The translations under genes were made by a program, and so were the position numbers. Below, one piece after another: positions 24,964 through 33,460 of a DNA stretch of 64,000 nt (position 1 is the first letter of the stretch; each line of letters begins with the position of its first letter). The stretch spans positions 124,001-188,000 of the forward strand of contig JARKPR010000047.1 in assembly GCA_029975165.1 (NCBI GenBank), read 5' to 3'. A model generated the notes under the pieces. It had not been told where the DNA came from, made no database searches, and was given only the letters and a program-made list of their open reading frames with translations. This DNA comes from Selenomonadales bacterium. Lineage in GTDB: Bacteria; Bacillota; Negativicutes; Sporomusales; UBA7701.

Positions 24964-26118
24964 ATGAATGCCAGGAAATGGGGATTTCTCGCGCTTCTCA
25001 CTGCCAGTCTGACAGTCTTTTCAGGAATCGCTTCTCTGTCCGCGCAGGCCGCCGATGCGCCGGCCATACAAGCCAAGGAGGGGTGGTACAAATCCCTCGT
25101 TGATTTCGATTTCGTTCGCCAGAACGTCGATATTCCGCCGAAGAAGGGGGTCGTGCTCATCGATTCCCGCCCGGCGGCGCGTCAGTACGATCCGGGCCAC
25201 ATTCCGGGAGCCGTCAATATTCCCGATACCCAGTTCGACAAGCAGACCGACAAGCTTCCGGCCGACAAGGCGACGCTGTTGATCTTCTATTGCGGCGGCG
25301 TCGATTGCATGCTGAGCCACAATTCGGCGTTCAAGGCCGAAAAGCTCGGTTTCACCAACATCAAGGTCTATGCGGCGGGCATGCCGGAATGGAAGGAAAA
25401 AGGCGGCCCGGTTTCGGTTTCAGCGGCCTACATCAAGAAGCTGATCGATGAAAAGGCAGTCTACGCGTTGATCGACGCCCGTCCGAAGCGGGTTTCCGAC
25501 AAGGGCATGATCCCGACTTCGATCAACATTTCCGATACCGAGTTCGACAAGCACATCGACAAGCTTCCGGCGGACAAAGCCACGCAACTGATTTACTACT
25601 GCGGCGGGCTGGAATGCGTGCTCTCCGACAAGTCGGCAGAAAAAGCGCGGAAGCTTGGCTACACCAATGTCGTGACGTATCCCGAAGGCTATCCGGAATG
25701 GGAAAAGATCCATGGTGCGGCGCCGGTGGCCGCGGCACCGGGGGGCGGTGGTGCCAGCCAGCCAACGAGCGCGGCGCTGGTTCCGGGCAAGGAGAAAGGG
25801 TCGGTGACTACCGAGTCCTTTGAAAAGGTCTGGAAGGAGAATCCCGGCGCAATCCTGCTGGTCGATGTGCGCGACGCCAAGGAATTCGCCGCCGGAACCA
25901 TCAAGGGGGCGATCAGTCTGCCGATCAATGAACTGGAGAAGAAGGCCGATACACTGCCGACCGACAAGCCTGTCGTTTTCATGTGCAGCACGGGCGCACG
26001 GTCCGGCGAAGCCTACGATACGGTGAAGCTGCTGCGCGACGAGGTCAAGGCCTACTTCCTCGACGCCAACATCAAGTTCAACGGTGACGGTACCTACAGT
26101 ATCGCCCAGAAAAAATAA
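24964..26118 (+). CDS. Secreted protein with three rhodanese domains
   Basis: A 384-residue exported protein (signal peptide to AQA, about residue 29). Three rhodanese-like domains follow: domain 1 with active-site FYCGGVDC, domain 2 with YYCGGLEC, and domain 3 with FMCSTGARSG, the CxxGxRS-type loop of classic single-domain rhodaneses. Domains 1 and 2 are similar to each other (DTQFDKQTDKLPADKAT versus DTEFDKHIDKLPADKAT), implying an internal duplication; an Ala/Gly-rich linker precedes domain 3. It is the last gene of the octaheme operon and suggests that persulfide or other sulfane sulfur is handled in the periplasm together with the cytochromes. Confidence 0.92.
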   Translation: MNARKWGFLALLTASLTVFSGIASLSAQAADAPAIQAKEGWYKSLVDFDFVRQNVDIPPKKGVVLIDSRPAARQYDPGHIPGAVNIPDTQFDKQTDKLPADKATLLIFYCGGVDCMLSHNSAFKAEKLGFTNIKVYAAGMPEWKEKGGPVSVSAAYIKKLIDEKAVYALIDARPKRVSDKGMIPTSINISDTEFDKHIDKLPADKATQLIYYCGGLECVLSDKSAEKARKLGYTNVVTYPEGYPEWEKIHGAAPVAAAPGGGGASQPTSAALVPGKEKGSVTTESFEKVWKENPGAILLVDVRDAKEFAAGTIKGAISLPINELEKKADTLPTDKPVVFMCSTGARSGEAYDTVKLLRDEVKAYFLDANIKFNGDGTYSIAQKK

Positions 26119-26154
26119 CCCCCCGGCTTGAGATGGGGACTCAGTCCCGGGGGG
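26119..26154 (+). terminator. GC-rich hairpin after the rhodanese gene
   Basis: CCCCCCGG (26119-26126) starts right after the stop codon and pairs with CCGGGGGG (26147-26154). The stem is strong but no T-run follows, so it may be a transcript-end stabiliser or a factor-assisted terminator. Confidence 0.6.
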
Positions 26155-26204
26155 TGCTGCAAACCTGCTGGGAGGCACTGCGCGACGTGACTTGCACGTG
26201 CCTT

Positions 26205-26384
26205 CTAGCCACCTCCCAGGCCGACGGTATTCTTGATTCTGAGCGCCAGTTCCTTGCAACAGCGGCAGGTGACGCACGGAATGATCAACGGAATGGCGCC
26301 GATCAGGGCGGCGACAAGAATGGGAGCCAGTGCCAGTACATGGGCGAATTGTGCCGCGTTGTGTCTGAGTGCATGCGTAGTCAT
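26205..26384 (-). CDS. 59-aa Cys-rich single-span membrane protein, unknown
   Basis: The ATG at 26384 follows AAGGAG with six-base spacing, which supports a real gene. The peptide begins MTTHALRHNAAQFAHVLALA, has one long hydrophobic segment, then the cluster PCVTCRCCKEL (C-x2-C-x-C-C) and a basic tail ending GLGGG. I do not recognise the family. The Cys cluster could bind a metal or act in thiol chemistry. Upstream on the same strand are an exact FNR box and sigma-54-like elements, and a sigma-54 activator gene is divergent. It is convergent with the rhodanese gene. Confidence 0.65.
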   Translation of the reverse strand: MTTHALRHNAAQFAHVLALAPILVAALIGAIPLIIPCVTCRCCKELALRIKNTVGLGGG

Positions 26385-26412
26385 CAAAGGCTCCTTTTTT
26401 CCGCGGGAGTAC

Positions 26413-26426
26413 TTGATCCTTATCAA
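26413..26426. promoter_or_regulatory. FNR/ANR-type box
   Basis: TTGATCCTTATCAA is an exact match to the FNR consensus TTGAT-N4-ATCAA. It lies about 30 bp upstream of the ATG of the small Cys-rich gene and overlaps the -12 part of a sigma-54-like element, which fits a repressor or co-regulator position better than a -41.5 activating position. Confidence 0.7.
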
Positions 26427-26437
26427 ACATCGTGCCA
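26422..26437 (-). promoter_or_regulatory. Sigma-54-like element upstream of the small Cys-rich gene
   Basis: Read leftwards: TGGCACG-ATGT-TTGAT. The -24 part is perfect and the spacing is right, but the -12 dinucleotide is GA instead of GC, a serious mismatch. If used, transcription would begin near 26411, giving a leader of about 27 nt before the ATG at 26384. Confidence 0.45.
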
Positions 26438-26494
26438 GCCGGGCCGGTTCGGCGCTGCATTTTCAACTTGCTGATTGTTAATGGGAAATTTTTA

Positions 26495-26514
26495 ATGGCC
26501 AGGCTTTTGGCCAT
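26495..26514. promoter_or_regulatory. Inverted repeat, candidate enhancer of the divergent sigma-54 activator
   Basis: ATGGCCA and TGGCCAT arms (7 bp, perfect) are separated by six bases. The site lies roughly 90 bp upstream of the predicted start for the small gene, a suitable distance for an NtrC-type activator. A further symmetric element TTTGTGACAAA is at 26540-26550. Confidence 0.4.
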
Positions 26515-26574
26515 GGGTATGGCCGCGTCTTCTTGGAGGTTTGTGACAAAACTGGCAGTTGATCCGTAATTGTT

Positions 26575-26590
26575 GCTATATTGGTGCCAA
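26575..26590 (-). promoter_or_regulatory. Second sigma-54-like element (leftward)
   Basis: Read leftwards: TGGCACCAATATAGCA, with GG and GC ten bases apart (complement of 26587-26588 and 26575-26576). It differs from consensus at two of the conserved positions. It would give a leader of about 180 nt for the small Cys-rich gene. Confidence 0.35.
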
Positions 26591-26592
26591 TA

Positions 26593-27942
26593 ATGACACA
26601 CGTGAAAAGCGCCATGGATTACCCGGTCAAGTCGTTGCCTGAACTGGTTTCGTTCCTGAATGAACAGTCCGAGCCGCGCATCGTGATGGATGCCCACTAC
26701 CGGATCGTTGCCGCAAATCGCGCGTATGCCGAGGCGTTCGCGCAAAACGGAACGGTGGCCGGGCGCCATTGCTATGAGGTGTCGCACCACTTCCACGCTC
26801 CCTGTGACCAGGCCGGTGAACCGTGCCCCCTGCGCATGAGTCAGGAAAGTGGCGAAGTCCAGCGGGTGCTTCACCTGCACCACACGTCGCGGGGGGAAGA
26901 GCATGTCGACATCGAAACGACTCCGATCCGCGATGAACAAGGAAAGGTCATCTATTTCGTAGAGACCATGCGCGTGGTCAAGCAGGCGTTGGGAAGTCCG
27001 GCTGCCGAAGGACTGGTTGGCCGTTCCGCGAGTTTCAAACAGATGCTGGCGCTGGCCATGCGGGTCGCGCCTACCAACGCCACGGTTTTGCTGCAGGGAG
27101 AAACCGGGACCGGTAAGGAACTGGTCGCCCGCATGCTGCACGAGGCGGGGAAGAATGCCGGGCGACCATTCGTAGCGGTCGATTGTTCCGGATTGACGGA
27201 GTCGCTGTTCGAGAGCGAACTCTTCGGCTATGAAAAAGGGGCGTTCACCGGCGCCCTTCACCGCAAGGCGGGTCTGGTGGAATCCGCGCAGGGCGGAACA
27301 TTGTTTCTTGATGAGATCGGAGACATTCCGCTTCCGCAGCAGGTCAAACTATTGCGTTTGCTCGAAAGCGGTACTTACAGGCGGGTGGGCGGCGTGGAGA
27401 CCCTGCGCGCCGATTTCCGGCTGATTTGTGCGACTCACCGCGATATCGTTCGCATGGTCGAGGAAGAGAGTTTTCGGCGCGACCTCTTCCATCGCATCAG
27501 CACTTTCCCCATTCACGTTCCTTCGCTTGCCGAGCGTATCGACGACATTCCGTTGCTGGCGGATTCCTTTCTCAAGCGGGTCGCCACAGGGCATAGCCAG
27601 CACTTATCCGCGGCGGCGGTCGAAGCGCTCAAGCGCCGGCGTTACCTCGGCAATATCCGCGAACTGCGCAACCTGATCGAGCGCGCAACGATTCTGGCCG
27701 ACGGGGACGAAATCAATGAGCGGCATTTCGAGATGGAACCGATAGCCAGTACGGAACCGCCGGGTCACCCCGATCCGTCCGCGGACCGCTTCGTGATTGA
27801 TGCCTTGCTGCCGCTCGATGAACTCGAGCGACGCTATCTGTCGTGGGCGGCCTCCCATTTCCCAGGTGATCGGGCGGCGTTGGCGGAAAAACTGGCGCTC
27901 AGCCCCCGCACGCTGTATCGAAAGCTGTCCAAAGGCGCTTGA
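26593..27942 (+). CDS. PAS-domain sigma-54-dependent transcriptional activator
   Basis: A 449-residue regulator. The N-terminal PAS domain (about 25-130) has a Cys/His-rich loop: [23 protein letters not shown], cut here to the key residues Cys, His-His, Cys and Cys, which may bind a metal, heme or cluster for redox sensing. The AAA+ domain has Walker A GETGTGKE, the sigma-54 loop GAFTGA and Walker [12 protein letters not shown] Fis-like helix-turn-helix closes the protein ([16 protein letters not shown]). No receiver domain is present, so it senses directly. ATG 26593 or 26614 could be the start; neither has a strong ribosome-binding site. It faces the small Cys-rich gene, the likely target. 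Confidence 0.88.
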   Translation: MTHVKSAMDYPVKSLPELVSFLNEQSEPRIVMDAHYRIVAANRAYAEAFAQNGTVAGRHCYEVSHHFHAPCDQAGEPCPLRMSQESGEVQRVLHLHHTSRGEEHVDIETTPIRDEQGKVIYFVETMRVVKQALGSPAAEGLVGRSASFKQMLALAMRVAPTNATVLLQGETGTGKELVARMLHEAGKNAGRPFVAVDCSGLTESLFESELFGYEKGAFTGALHRKAGLVESAQGGTLFLDEIGDIPLPQQVKLLRLLESGTYRRVGGVETLRADFRLICATHRDIVRMVEEESFRRDLFHRISTFPIHVPSLAERIDDIPLLADSFLKRVATGHSQHLSAAAVEALKRRRYLGNIRELRNLIERATILADGDEINERHFEMEPIASTEPPGHPDPSADRFVIDALLPLDELERRYLSWAASHFPGDRAALAEKLALSPRTLYRKLSKGA

Positions 27943-27964
27943 TTGCAGCGCGCTGTCACCCGGC

Positions 27965-29257
27965 TCAAGCAATCATGCTTCTGGCAAGATCGACGAGCAG
28001 ATAGACGTTGAGCCCCGTGATGATTACGCCGAAGAAGGCCAGCAGCCAGCGGGTTCCGGCCGGGTTGGCGTGGCTTCCCATTACGGCGGTCGAGGACGTC
28101 AGGCGGACCTGCAGGTAGATGGTGAACGGCAATTGCATCGACAGGACGACCTGCGAGAGCACGAGGCCCTGCAGGGTGTCCTCGATCAGCAGGATTACGC
28201 CCAGCGAGGCGAGCAGCACGAGGCCGACTCCCAACTGCGAGTGCTTGTCCTTGATGTCGTAAGGTTCGCCGAACAGGCCGGCGAAGATGCTGCCGCCGGC
28301 GATGCCGCCGGTGATCGACGAGGCGATGCCGGCGCACAGCAGGGCGAAGGCGAAGACCAGCGCGGCGCCCTTGCCGAGGATCGGTTCGAGCAGCGCGGAC
28401 GCCTGCGACAGCTCTGCGACCTCGATGCCGACGGTGTAGAACGTGTAGGCGGCGACGATGATCATCGCGCTGTTGATCGCCCAGCCGATGCCCATCGAGA
28501 ACAGCGTGTCGAGGAATTCGTATTTCAGCTGGCGGTTGATGACCTTTTCATCTTCCAGGTTCCACTGCCGGCTTTGGATAATTTCCGAGTGCAGGAACAG
28601 GTTGTGCGGCATGACGACGGCGCCGAGCAGACTCATCACCAGCACGATCGATCCGTCGGGGATCGTCGGCGTCAGCCAGTGCCGGACGGTGGTGCCCCAG
28701 TTCACCTCGATCAGCGTCAGCTCATAGATGAAGGAAATGCCGATGATCGACACGAAGCCGATGATGATCGCCTCGATGCGCTTGTAGGAGTTGCTGTAGA
28801 GGAAGAAACCGATGAACAGCGTGACGATCACCGCGGCGAGCTTGATCGGTATATGGAACAGCATGTTGAGGGCAATCGCCGCGCCGAGGATCTCTGCGAC
28901 CTCGGTGGAGATCGCGGCGAGCACCGCCGAGCCGATCAGCAGGCGGCCGCTGCGCCGCGGCAGGTAGTGCGTGGCTGCCTCGGACAGGCACAGGCCGGTG
29001 ACGATGCCCAGGTGCGCCGCATTGTGCTGCAGGACGATCAGCATGATCGTGGACAGAGTGATGACCCACAGCAGGACGCTTCCGTAGACCGCCCCGCTCG
29101 AAACGTTGGCCGCCCAATTGCCCGGGTCGATGAAGCCGACGGTGACGAGCAGGCCGGGACCGATGTAGCGGAACAGGTCGAGCGCCGTCAGCGAGGGCGG
29201 ACGGGCGTCCTTGTTCCAGGCGACAAGACGGGCTTTCAGCCGGGAGAGCAGGTTCAT
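27965..29257 (-). CDS. Nramp-family divalent metal (Mn/Fe) transporter
   Basis: A 430-residue membrane protein with about 11 spans. The metal-site motifs are intact: GFIDPGNWA in span 1 and VVMPHNLFLHS in span 6. It imports Mn(II) or Fe(II) with protons. ATG 29257 overlaps the stop of the upstream gene by four bases; a much longer frame to 29503 is rejected. Coupling to a PanE-like reductase is unusual for mntH. No Mn riboswitch or MntR site was recognised. Confidence 0.92.
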   Translation of the reverse strand: MNLLSRLKARLVAWNKDARPPSLTALDLFRYIGPGLLVTVGFIDPGNWAANVSSGAVYGSVLLWVITLSTIMLIVLQHNAAHLGIVTGLCLSEAATHYLPRRSGRLLIGSAVLAAISTEVAEILGAAIALNMLFHIPIKLAAVIVTLFIGFFLYSNSYKRIEAIIIGFVSIIGISFIYELTLIEVNWGTTVRHWLTPTIPDGSIVLVMSLLGAVVMPHNLFLHSEIIQSRQWNLEDEKVINRQLKYEFLDTLFSMGIGWAINSAMIIVAAYTFYTVGIEVAELSQASALLEPILGKGAALVFAFALLCAGIASSITGGIAGGSIFAGLFGEPYDIKDKHSQLGVGLVLLASLGVILLIEDTLQGLVLSQVVLSMQLPFTIYLQVRLTSSTAVMGSHANPAGTRWLLAFFGVIITGLNVYLLVDLARSMIA

Positions 29258-30147
29258 GACGATCGCGATTCCAGTATCTTCACCAACGTGTGTAAAGTCC
29301 GGTTGACGCGGACGGGAACCCCGAGTTCCTCCCCCTTGCGCACGATGCAGCCGTTCAGATGGTCGATCTCGCTTCTGCGGCCGCGCTTCAGGTCCTGCGC
29401 GGTCGAGGAAGTCTGGTTGGCCATGACGCGCGGAATGCGTTGCACTCCCTCCCAGACGTCGCCGACAGGGGTAACCCCGGCCTTGGCCGCCACGGCCAGG
29501 CATTCGTCAACGACGTCGCGCAATAGCTTTTCCACTCCTTCATGCTGCACGAGTCTGCCGTAGGGCAGGGTGGTGATGGCCGAGAGAGCGTTGTAGGCGC
29601 AGTTGATGATGAGCTTGGTCCATAGCACGCCCTGGATGTTTCCGGAGATTTCTACGGGAATCCCTGCCGAGACGAACATGTCCGCCACCTCGCTGCTGCG
29701 CGGCGACTGCCCGATGACCAGTTGCCCGGCGCCATGGTGGCGCACGTGGCCGTCTCCGGCCATCTCGGTGGCCACGTAGACAGCGGCGGGGATGACTTCC
29801 TGGCGCAACTGCGCCCGCAACAGGTCGGGGTTCTCGATGCCGTTCTGCAGGCTGACGACCACGGCATCGGGTTTGAGGAACGGCGCCATCTCCGATGCCG
29901 CCTGCGCGCTGTCCGAAGTCTTGACGCAGCACAGCACCGCGTCGGCGTCCTGCACGGAGCTGCACTCGATACTAGCCGCGAGCCGAACTCTCTCGGTGAA
30001 TGACGCCGTTTCCAGCAGCAGGCCGTTGCGGTTGATCGCTTCCGCATGACGGGGGCGACCGATGAGCAGGACGTCGTACCCTGCGCGGGCCAGCATGCCG
30101 CCGTAGTAGCATCCCACCGCGCCTGCGCCCATGACTGAAATTTTCAT
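29254..30147 (-). CDS. panE: 2-dehydropantoate 2-reductase (PanE/ApbA family)
   Basis: A 297-residue NADPH-dependent reductase; the family makes pantoate for coenzyme A. The Rossmann motif MGAGAVGCYYGG is at residues 6-17, the catalytic Lys lies in WTKLIINCAYNALSA, and the C-terminal region holds DLKRGRRSEIDHLNG, the substrate-binding signature. The length is normal. Its partner is the Nramp gene (ATGA overlap). Paralogues of this family often act on other 2-keto acids, so the exact substrate is uncertain. Confidence 0.88.
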   Translation of the reverse strand: MKISVMGAGAVGCYYGGMLARAGYDVLLIGRPRHAEAINRNGLLLETASFTERVRLAASIECSSVQDADAVLCCVKTSDSAQAASEMAPFLKPDAVVVSLQNGIENPDLLRAQLRQEVIPAAVYVATEMAGDGHVRHHGAGQLVIGQSPRSSEVADMFVSAGIPVEISGNIQGVLWTKLIINCAYNALSAITTLPYGRLVQHEGVEKLLRDVVDECLAVAAKAGVTPVGDVWEGVQRIPRVMANQTSSTAQDLKRGRRSEIDHLNGCIVRKGEELGVPVRVNRTLHTLVKILESRSS

Positions 30148-30315
30148 CCGGAGTCCTCGAGTTCGCGAACCCAGAGTGTCGCCAGTGCTTGGTCAGGTCG
30201 GAAGGCTGCCCGATGGAGGATCTGGGTTGTATGTGCGGAGTGGACTTTACCGCAAAGCGTCAGGCTTAAGAATTGCGCTGCCTGACGCCGGTCGCGCCTC
30301 GCTGCTCCGGAGCGT

Positions 30316-32205
30316 CTATCGAACGAAACGCTTGCTCTCGCTGACCACTTCGTCGATGCGACTCTGGTAGCGAGCGACCACGTTGTTCCTGGATTCGCGC
30401 GCGACCGGATGATCGTTGCTGTCGTGAACCCGGTAGCGGAAGAAGTCGCTGCTGTTGAACGGGAAGGTCACCTTGTTTTCTTCGTCGAAAACCGCCATGT
30501 AGTTGTAGTCTCCGACCACGAAGTAAGGGGTCTGTGAAAAAAGGTCGCCTGTCGAACTGTAGGAGTGCGGATCCTGGGTGACGCCAAGTTCTTCAAGAAG
30601 CGTCTGCGAAATCTGCAGATGGGAGGTGCGGTGCTTGATCGCCTCGGCCTTGTGGCCGGGCATCCAGAGCACCAGAGGAACGCGAATTTGTTCCTCGGGG
30701 AAACTGGCGTTGTGGCCGTGGCCCCAATGCCCTTTTTCCATGAATTCCTCGCCGTGATCGCCGGTAAACAGCACGATCGTGTTGTCGAGCATTCCCGAGG
30801 TTTTCAGATAATCGAGCAGCCGACCGACTTCACGGTCCACATGGTGCGCGGCGTTCAGGTAGCGCGCGTGGATTTTGTCGACGTTTTCCTTCAGGTTCAT
30901 CCTGATGTAATTGAGGTCCTTCTCGTAATCTGCGCGAACCACCCCCTCGGCGGGAAAGGTGTATGGCGCATGTGTCGATTCAAAGAACATGAAACCGTAG
31001 AAAGGTCGCGCCGGATCGCGGTGCTCGAGTTTGCCGATGATGTCGGTGATGTTCTGGCTATCCCGTTTCCAGGGGTCGCCCGACTGGAGTTCCTGCATGT
31101 ATTGCTCGGAAATTCCGGAGAACAACGTGTGTCGAAGTTCCGGGTAGTCGAAGCTCTGGCTGGTGTGCAGCGCCAGCTGATAGTCCTTGCTGCGCAGGAA
31201 ATTCATCAAGGCCGGGGCAACCCGTTGCTGCTCGAAGCTGTACCAATAGGGGCTGTAGATGCCATAGAACATGGAGAACAGCCCCATGCGTGTCCGATTC
31301 CCGCCGCTGTAATGCTGCTCGAAGCGAAGGGCCTGGTTGGAAAACTTCCAGAGATTGGGGGTGATTTCCGGATCGAGCAAGTCCCAGCGGAACGATTCGC
31401 CGACGAGCATGATTACATTCGGATATTTGGCCAAAGGCTTCGACTGCAGGTTCTTGCCCGGGTATTCAACCTCGCCGCCGGCGATACGCAGCGTTTTCAG
31501 CGCGGTACGCTCGATGCCCATGCGCTTGAACAAGCCGGCGGCGCTCGCGTGCAGGTGGAACGGAACGACGTCGGCGGCGGCGATGTAGTCCTCCTGTCCC
31601 GTGTAGGTGCTGTACGCGTAGACACTTTCTTCGGACACGAAGACCAGCGTGAGAAAGCACAAAACGGCGAGTATCGCCCGACGCGAAACGAGAGTGTGTG
31701 ACCGTTGATAGCGATGCAGGAGCCACAATGGTGCCGCGGTGGACAGGCAGAGCAGAGCGACCTGGAGGGCGGCGGTGAGCATGGTGGAGTCGGTCGCGCC
31801 CAGCGCGGCGATTCCTCCGGGGGTGGTCAGCAGATTCCAGACAAAGCCGTTGAAATGGTATTCGTACAGGGCGTATAGGCGATAGTCGGCGTACAGGCTG
31901 ACGAGCAGCAACGTCACGGTCAAGTAAGCCGTGGCGTAGCCAACTGCCCGGCGCAGAACTTCGCGTTTCGTTACAAGACCCAGAGCCCAGGAGACGAAAG
32001 CCGTCAATGTGATGGGGATGGCCAGGAAAAGTGCGGCGTAAGCCGCGGACGTGCCGCCAAGGAAGACTTTGGCCAGAAAAGTATCGGTCGCAGCAAAAGG
32101 CCAGAACATGGCCATGGTCGCGAAGACCATGAAGTAGGACAGGACAAAGTAGCTTCGCAACACCCGCCGTGATGGGCTGGCCGGAATACTGAGCTTCGAT
32201 TGCAT
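30316..32205 (-). CDS. YejM/PbgA-like inner-membrane sulfatase-fold protein (DUF3413) with intact metal site
   Basis: A 629-residue protein: about five N-terminal spans (DUF3413-like, with EYHFNGFVWNLLTTPGG resembling YejM), then a periplasmic alkaline-phosphatase-fold domain. E. coli YejM has lost catalytic residues, but here GESFRWD, the nucleophile region GGNRTRMGLFSMFYG, and TGDHGEEFMEKGHWGHG supply a complete-looking metal and nucleophile set. It may hydrolyse or transfer a phospholipid head group, or regulate LPS levels as YejM does. ATG 32205 has AGGGA upstream and replaces a longer frame from 32244. It is divergent from the lipid A sugar operon. Confidence 0.85.
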   Translation of the reverse strand: MQSKLSIPASPSRRVLRSYFVLSYFMVFATMAMFWPFAATDTFLAKVFLGGTSAAYAALFLAIPITLTAFVSWALGLVTKREVLRRAVGYATAYLTVTLLLVSLYADYRLYALYEYHFNGFVWNLLTTPGGIAALGATDSTMLTAALQVALLCLSTAAPLWLLHRYQRSHTLVSRRAILAVLCFLTLVFVSEESVYAYSTYTGQEDYIAAADVVPFHLHASAAGLFKRMGIERTALKTLRIAGGEVEYPGKNLQSKPLAKYPNVIMLVGESFRWDLLDPEITPNLWKFSNQALRFEQHYSGGNRTRMGLFSMFYGIYSPYWYSFEQQRVAPALMNFLRSKDYQLALHTSQSFDYPELRHTLFSGISEQYMQELQSGDPWKRDSQNITDIIGKLEHRDPARPFYGFMFFESTHAPYTFPAEGVVRADYEKDLNYIRMNLKENVDKIHARYLNAAHHVDREVGRLLDYLKTSGMLDNTIVLFTGDHGEEFMEKGHWGHGHNASFPEEQIRVPLVLWMPGHKAEAIKHRTSHLQISQTLLEELGVTQDPHSYSSTGDLFSQTPYFVVGDYNYMAVFDEENKVTFPFNSSDFFRYRVHDSNDHPVARESRNNVVARYQSRIDEVVSESKRFVR

Positions 32206-32290
32206 TGATTTCCCTGGGTACGTGGAAACGGATCGCGCAGCCAATGGTCAGGCTGGCTTCATTATCAGTTCGCCAGTCTAGTTTTGCGAG

Positions 32291-32307
32291 CTTAAGCCAG
32301 TCTTAAC
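32291..32307 (+). promoter_or_regulatory. PmrA/BasR-like box 1
   Basis: CTTAAG-CCAGT-CTTAAC matches the PmrA direct-repeat pattern CTTAA(T/G)-N5-CTTAA(T/G) except for the last base. Confidence 0.55.
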
Positions 32308-32323
32308 GTGGCCGATTTTGATG

Positions 32324-32340
32324 CTTAAGCTACTCTTAAG
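32324..32340 (+). promoter_or_regulatory. PmrA/BasR-like box 2
   Basis: CTTAAG-CTACT-CTTAAG is a perfect direct repeat with N5 spacing, 33 bp (three helical turns) from box 1. A TATCTT hexamer at 32351-32356 could serve as -10, with the box replacing the -35. The orientation points to the GT2-ArnT operon. Confidence 0.6.
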
Positions 32341-32467
32341 CTTGGTGGCGTATCTTTCCGCCTTTTTCCCGGCAGGATCACCAAGAGCCACTTCTCCGTC
32401 TGTGTGCGGTGCCAGCGCCGGCTATAGTGAGCAGGAGCCAATATCAATAATGTTTCAGGGAGCCACA

Positions 32468-33460
32468 ATGAACACTCTGCCCACGTCGGTGTCGGATCGA
32501 GCGCCGGGCGCGGAGAAGCCGAGCATCAGCTGCATCGTTCCGGCCTTGAATGAATACGACAATCTGCTCCTCCTGTTACCCGCACTGGCGGAACTTCTTG
32601 AAGGGATCAGTTCCGCCTGGGAAATTCTCCTGGTCGACGACGGCAGCAAGGACGCCACGCCGCAATTGATGGCGAGTCTTTCGGCAACGCCGGGTTACCG
32701 GTATATCCAGCTGTCGCGCAATTTCGGCAAGGAAGCCGCGCTCACGGCCGGATTGGAGGCGTCGACCGGCGATGTCGTCATCTGCCTCGATGCGGACCTG
32801 CAGCATCCGCTCTCTCTGATTCCCGATATGGTGAAGCGCTGGAACGCCGGCGCCGATATGGTCTATGCGGTGAGGCAGGATCGCATGGATGAATCCTGGC
32901 TGAAGCGCATTGGCGTTCGCGTCTTCTACCGCATTCTGGGGAGCAACCGCCGGATCGATATTCCGGAAAATGCCGGGGACTTCCGCCTGATGGACCGTCG
33001 GGTGGTGAATGCCCTCCTTAACCTCCCGGAACGCACTCGCTTCATGAAAGGGCTTTACGCCTGGGTTGGTTTCAACACCGAGTCGATATTCTATAAGCCC
33101 ACGGAACGGGTTCACGGCGCAAGCAACTTCCACCCGTTCAGACTCGTCAGTCTTGCCGTCGACGGGATCACCGCGTTTTCGACCTGGCCACTGCACATGC
33201 TGAGCGTGACCGGCAGCCTGCTTGCCCTGTGTTCCTTTGGCTACGGCGGCTATCTGGTGCTCGATTATCTCTTGCACGGGCATGAAGTGTCCGGGTGGAC
33301 AACCATTGTTACGGCCATGTTCTTCTTTTCCGGAATCAACCTGCTGGCCTTCGGTACGATTGGCGCCTATATCGGCCGCATCTTCGACGAAGTGAAGCAG
33401 CGCCCCCTTTACGTCATTAGGCAACAACTGGGACAGCAGAACGCGGAAAACAAGAAATGA
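32468..33460 (+). CDS. GT2 polyprenyl-phosphate glycosyltransferase (ArnC/LgmA/FlmF2-like)
   Basis: A 330-residue enzyme. The GT-A domain has IVPALNEYDNL, VDDGSKDAT and the metal motif CLDADLQHP; two C-terminal membrane spans follow. This is the ArnC/GtrB/DPM1-type layout that loads a sugar onto undecaprenyl phosphate on the cytoplasmic face. ATG 32468 has GGGAG upstream; the frame from 32318 would start inside the predicted PmrA box. The gene overlaps the ArnT-like gene by four bases. With the downstream deacetylase, the sugar is probably an N-acetylhexosamine. Confidence 0.9.
   Translation: MNTLPTSVSDRAPGAEKPSISCIVPALNEYDNLLLLLPALAELLEGISSAWEILLVDDGSKDATPQLMASLSATPGYRYIQLSRNFGKEAALTAGLEASTGDVVICLDADLQHPLSLIPDMVKRWNAGADMVYAVRQDRMDESWLKRIGVRVFYRILGSNRRIDIPENAGDFRLMDRRVVNALLNLPERTRFMKGLYAWVGFNTESIFYKPTERVHGASNFHPFRLVSLAVDGITAFSTWPLHMLSVTGSLLALCSFGYGGYLVLDYLLHGHEVSGWTTIVTAMFFFSGINLLAFGTIGAYIGRIFDEVKQRPLYVIRQQLGQQNAENKK

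Noticed and set aside
25420-27261. A 613-codon minus frame spanning the rhodanese gene, the gap and the sigma-54 activator
   Set aside because: It crosses three supported genes and has no recognisable domain.
27797-29563. A 588-codon acidic, Asp/Gln-rich frame opposite the Nramp gene
   Set aside because: It is the complement of a membrane protein gene, and the Nramp motifs are intact on the other strand.
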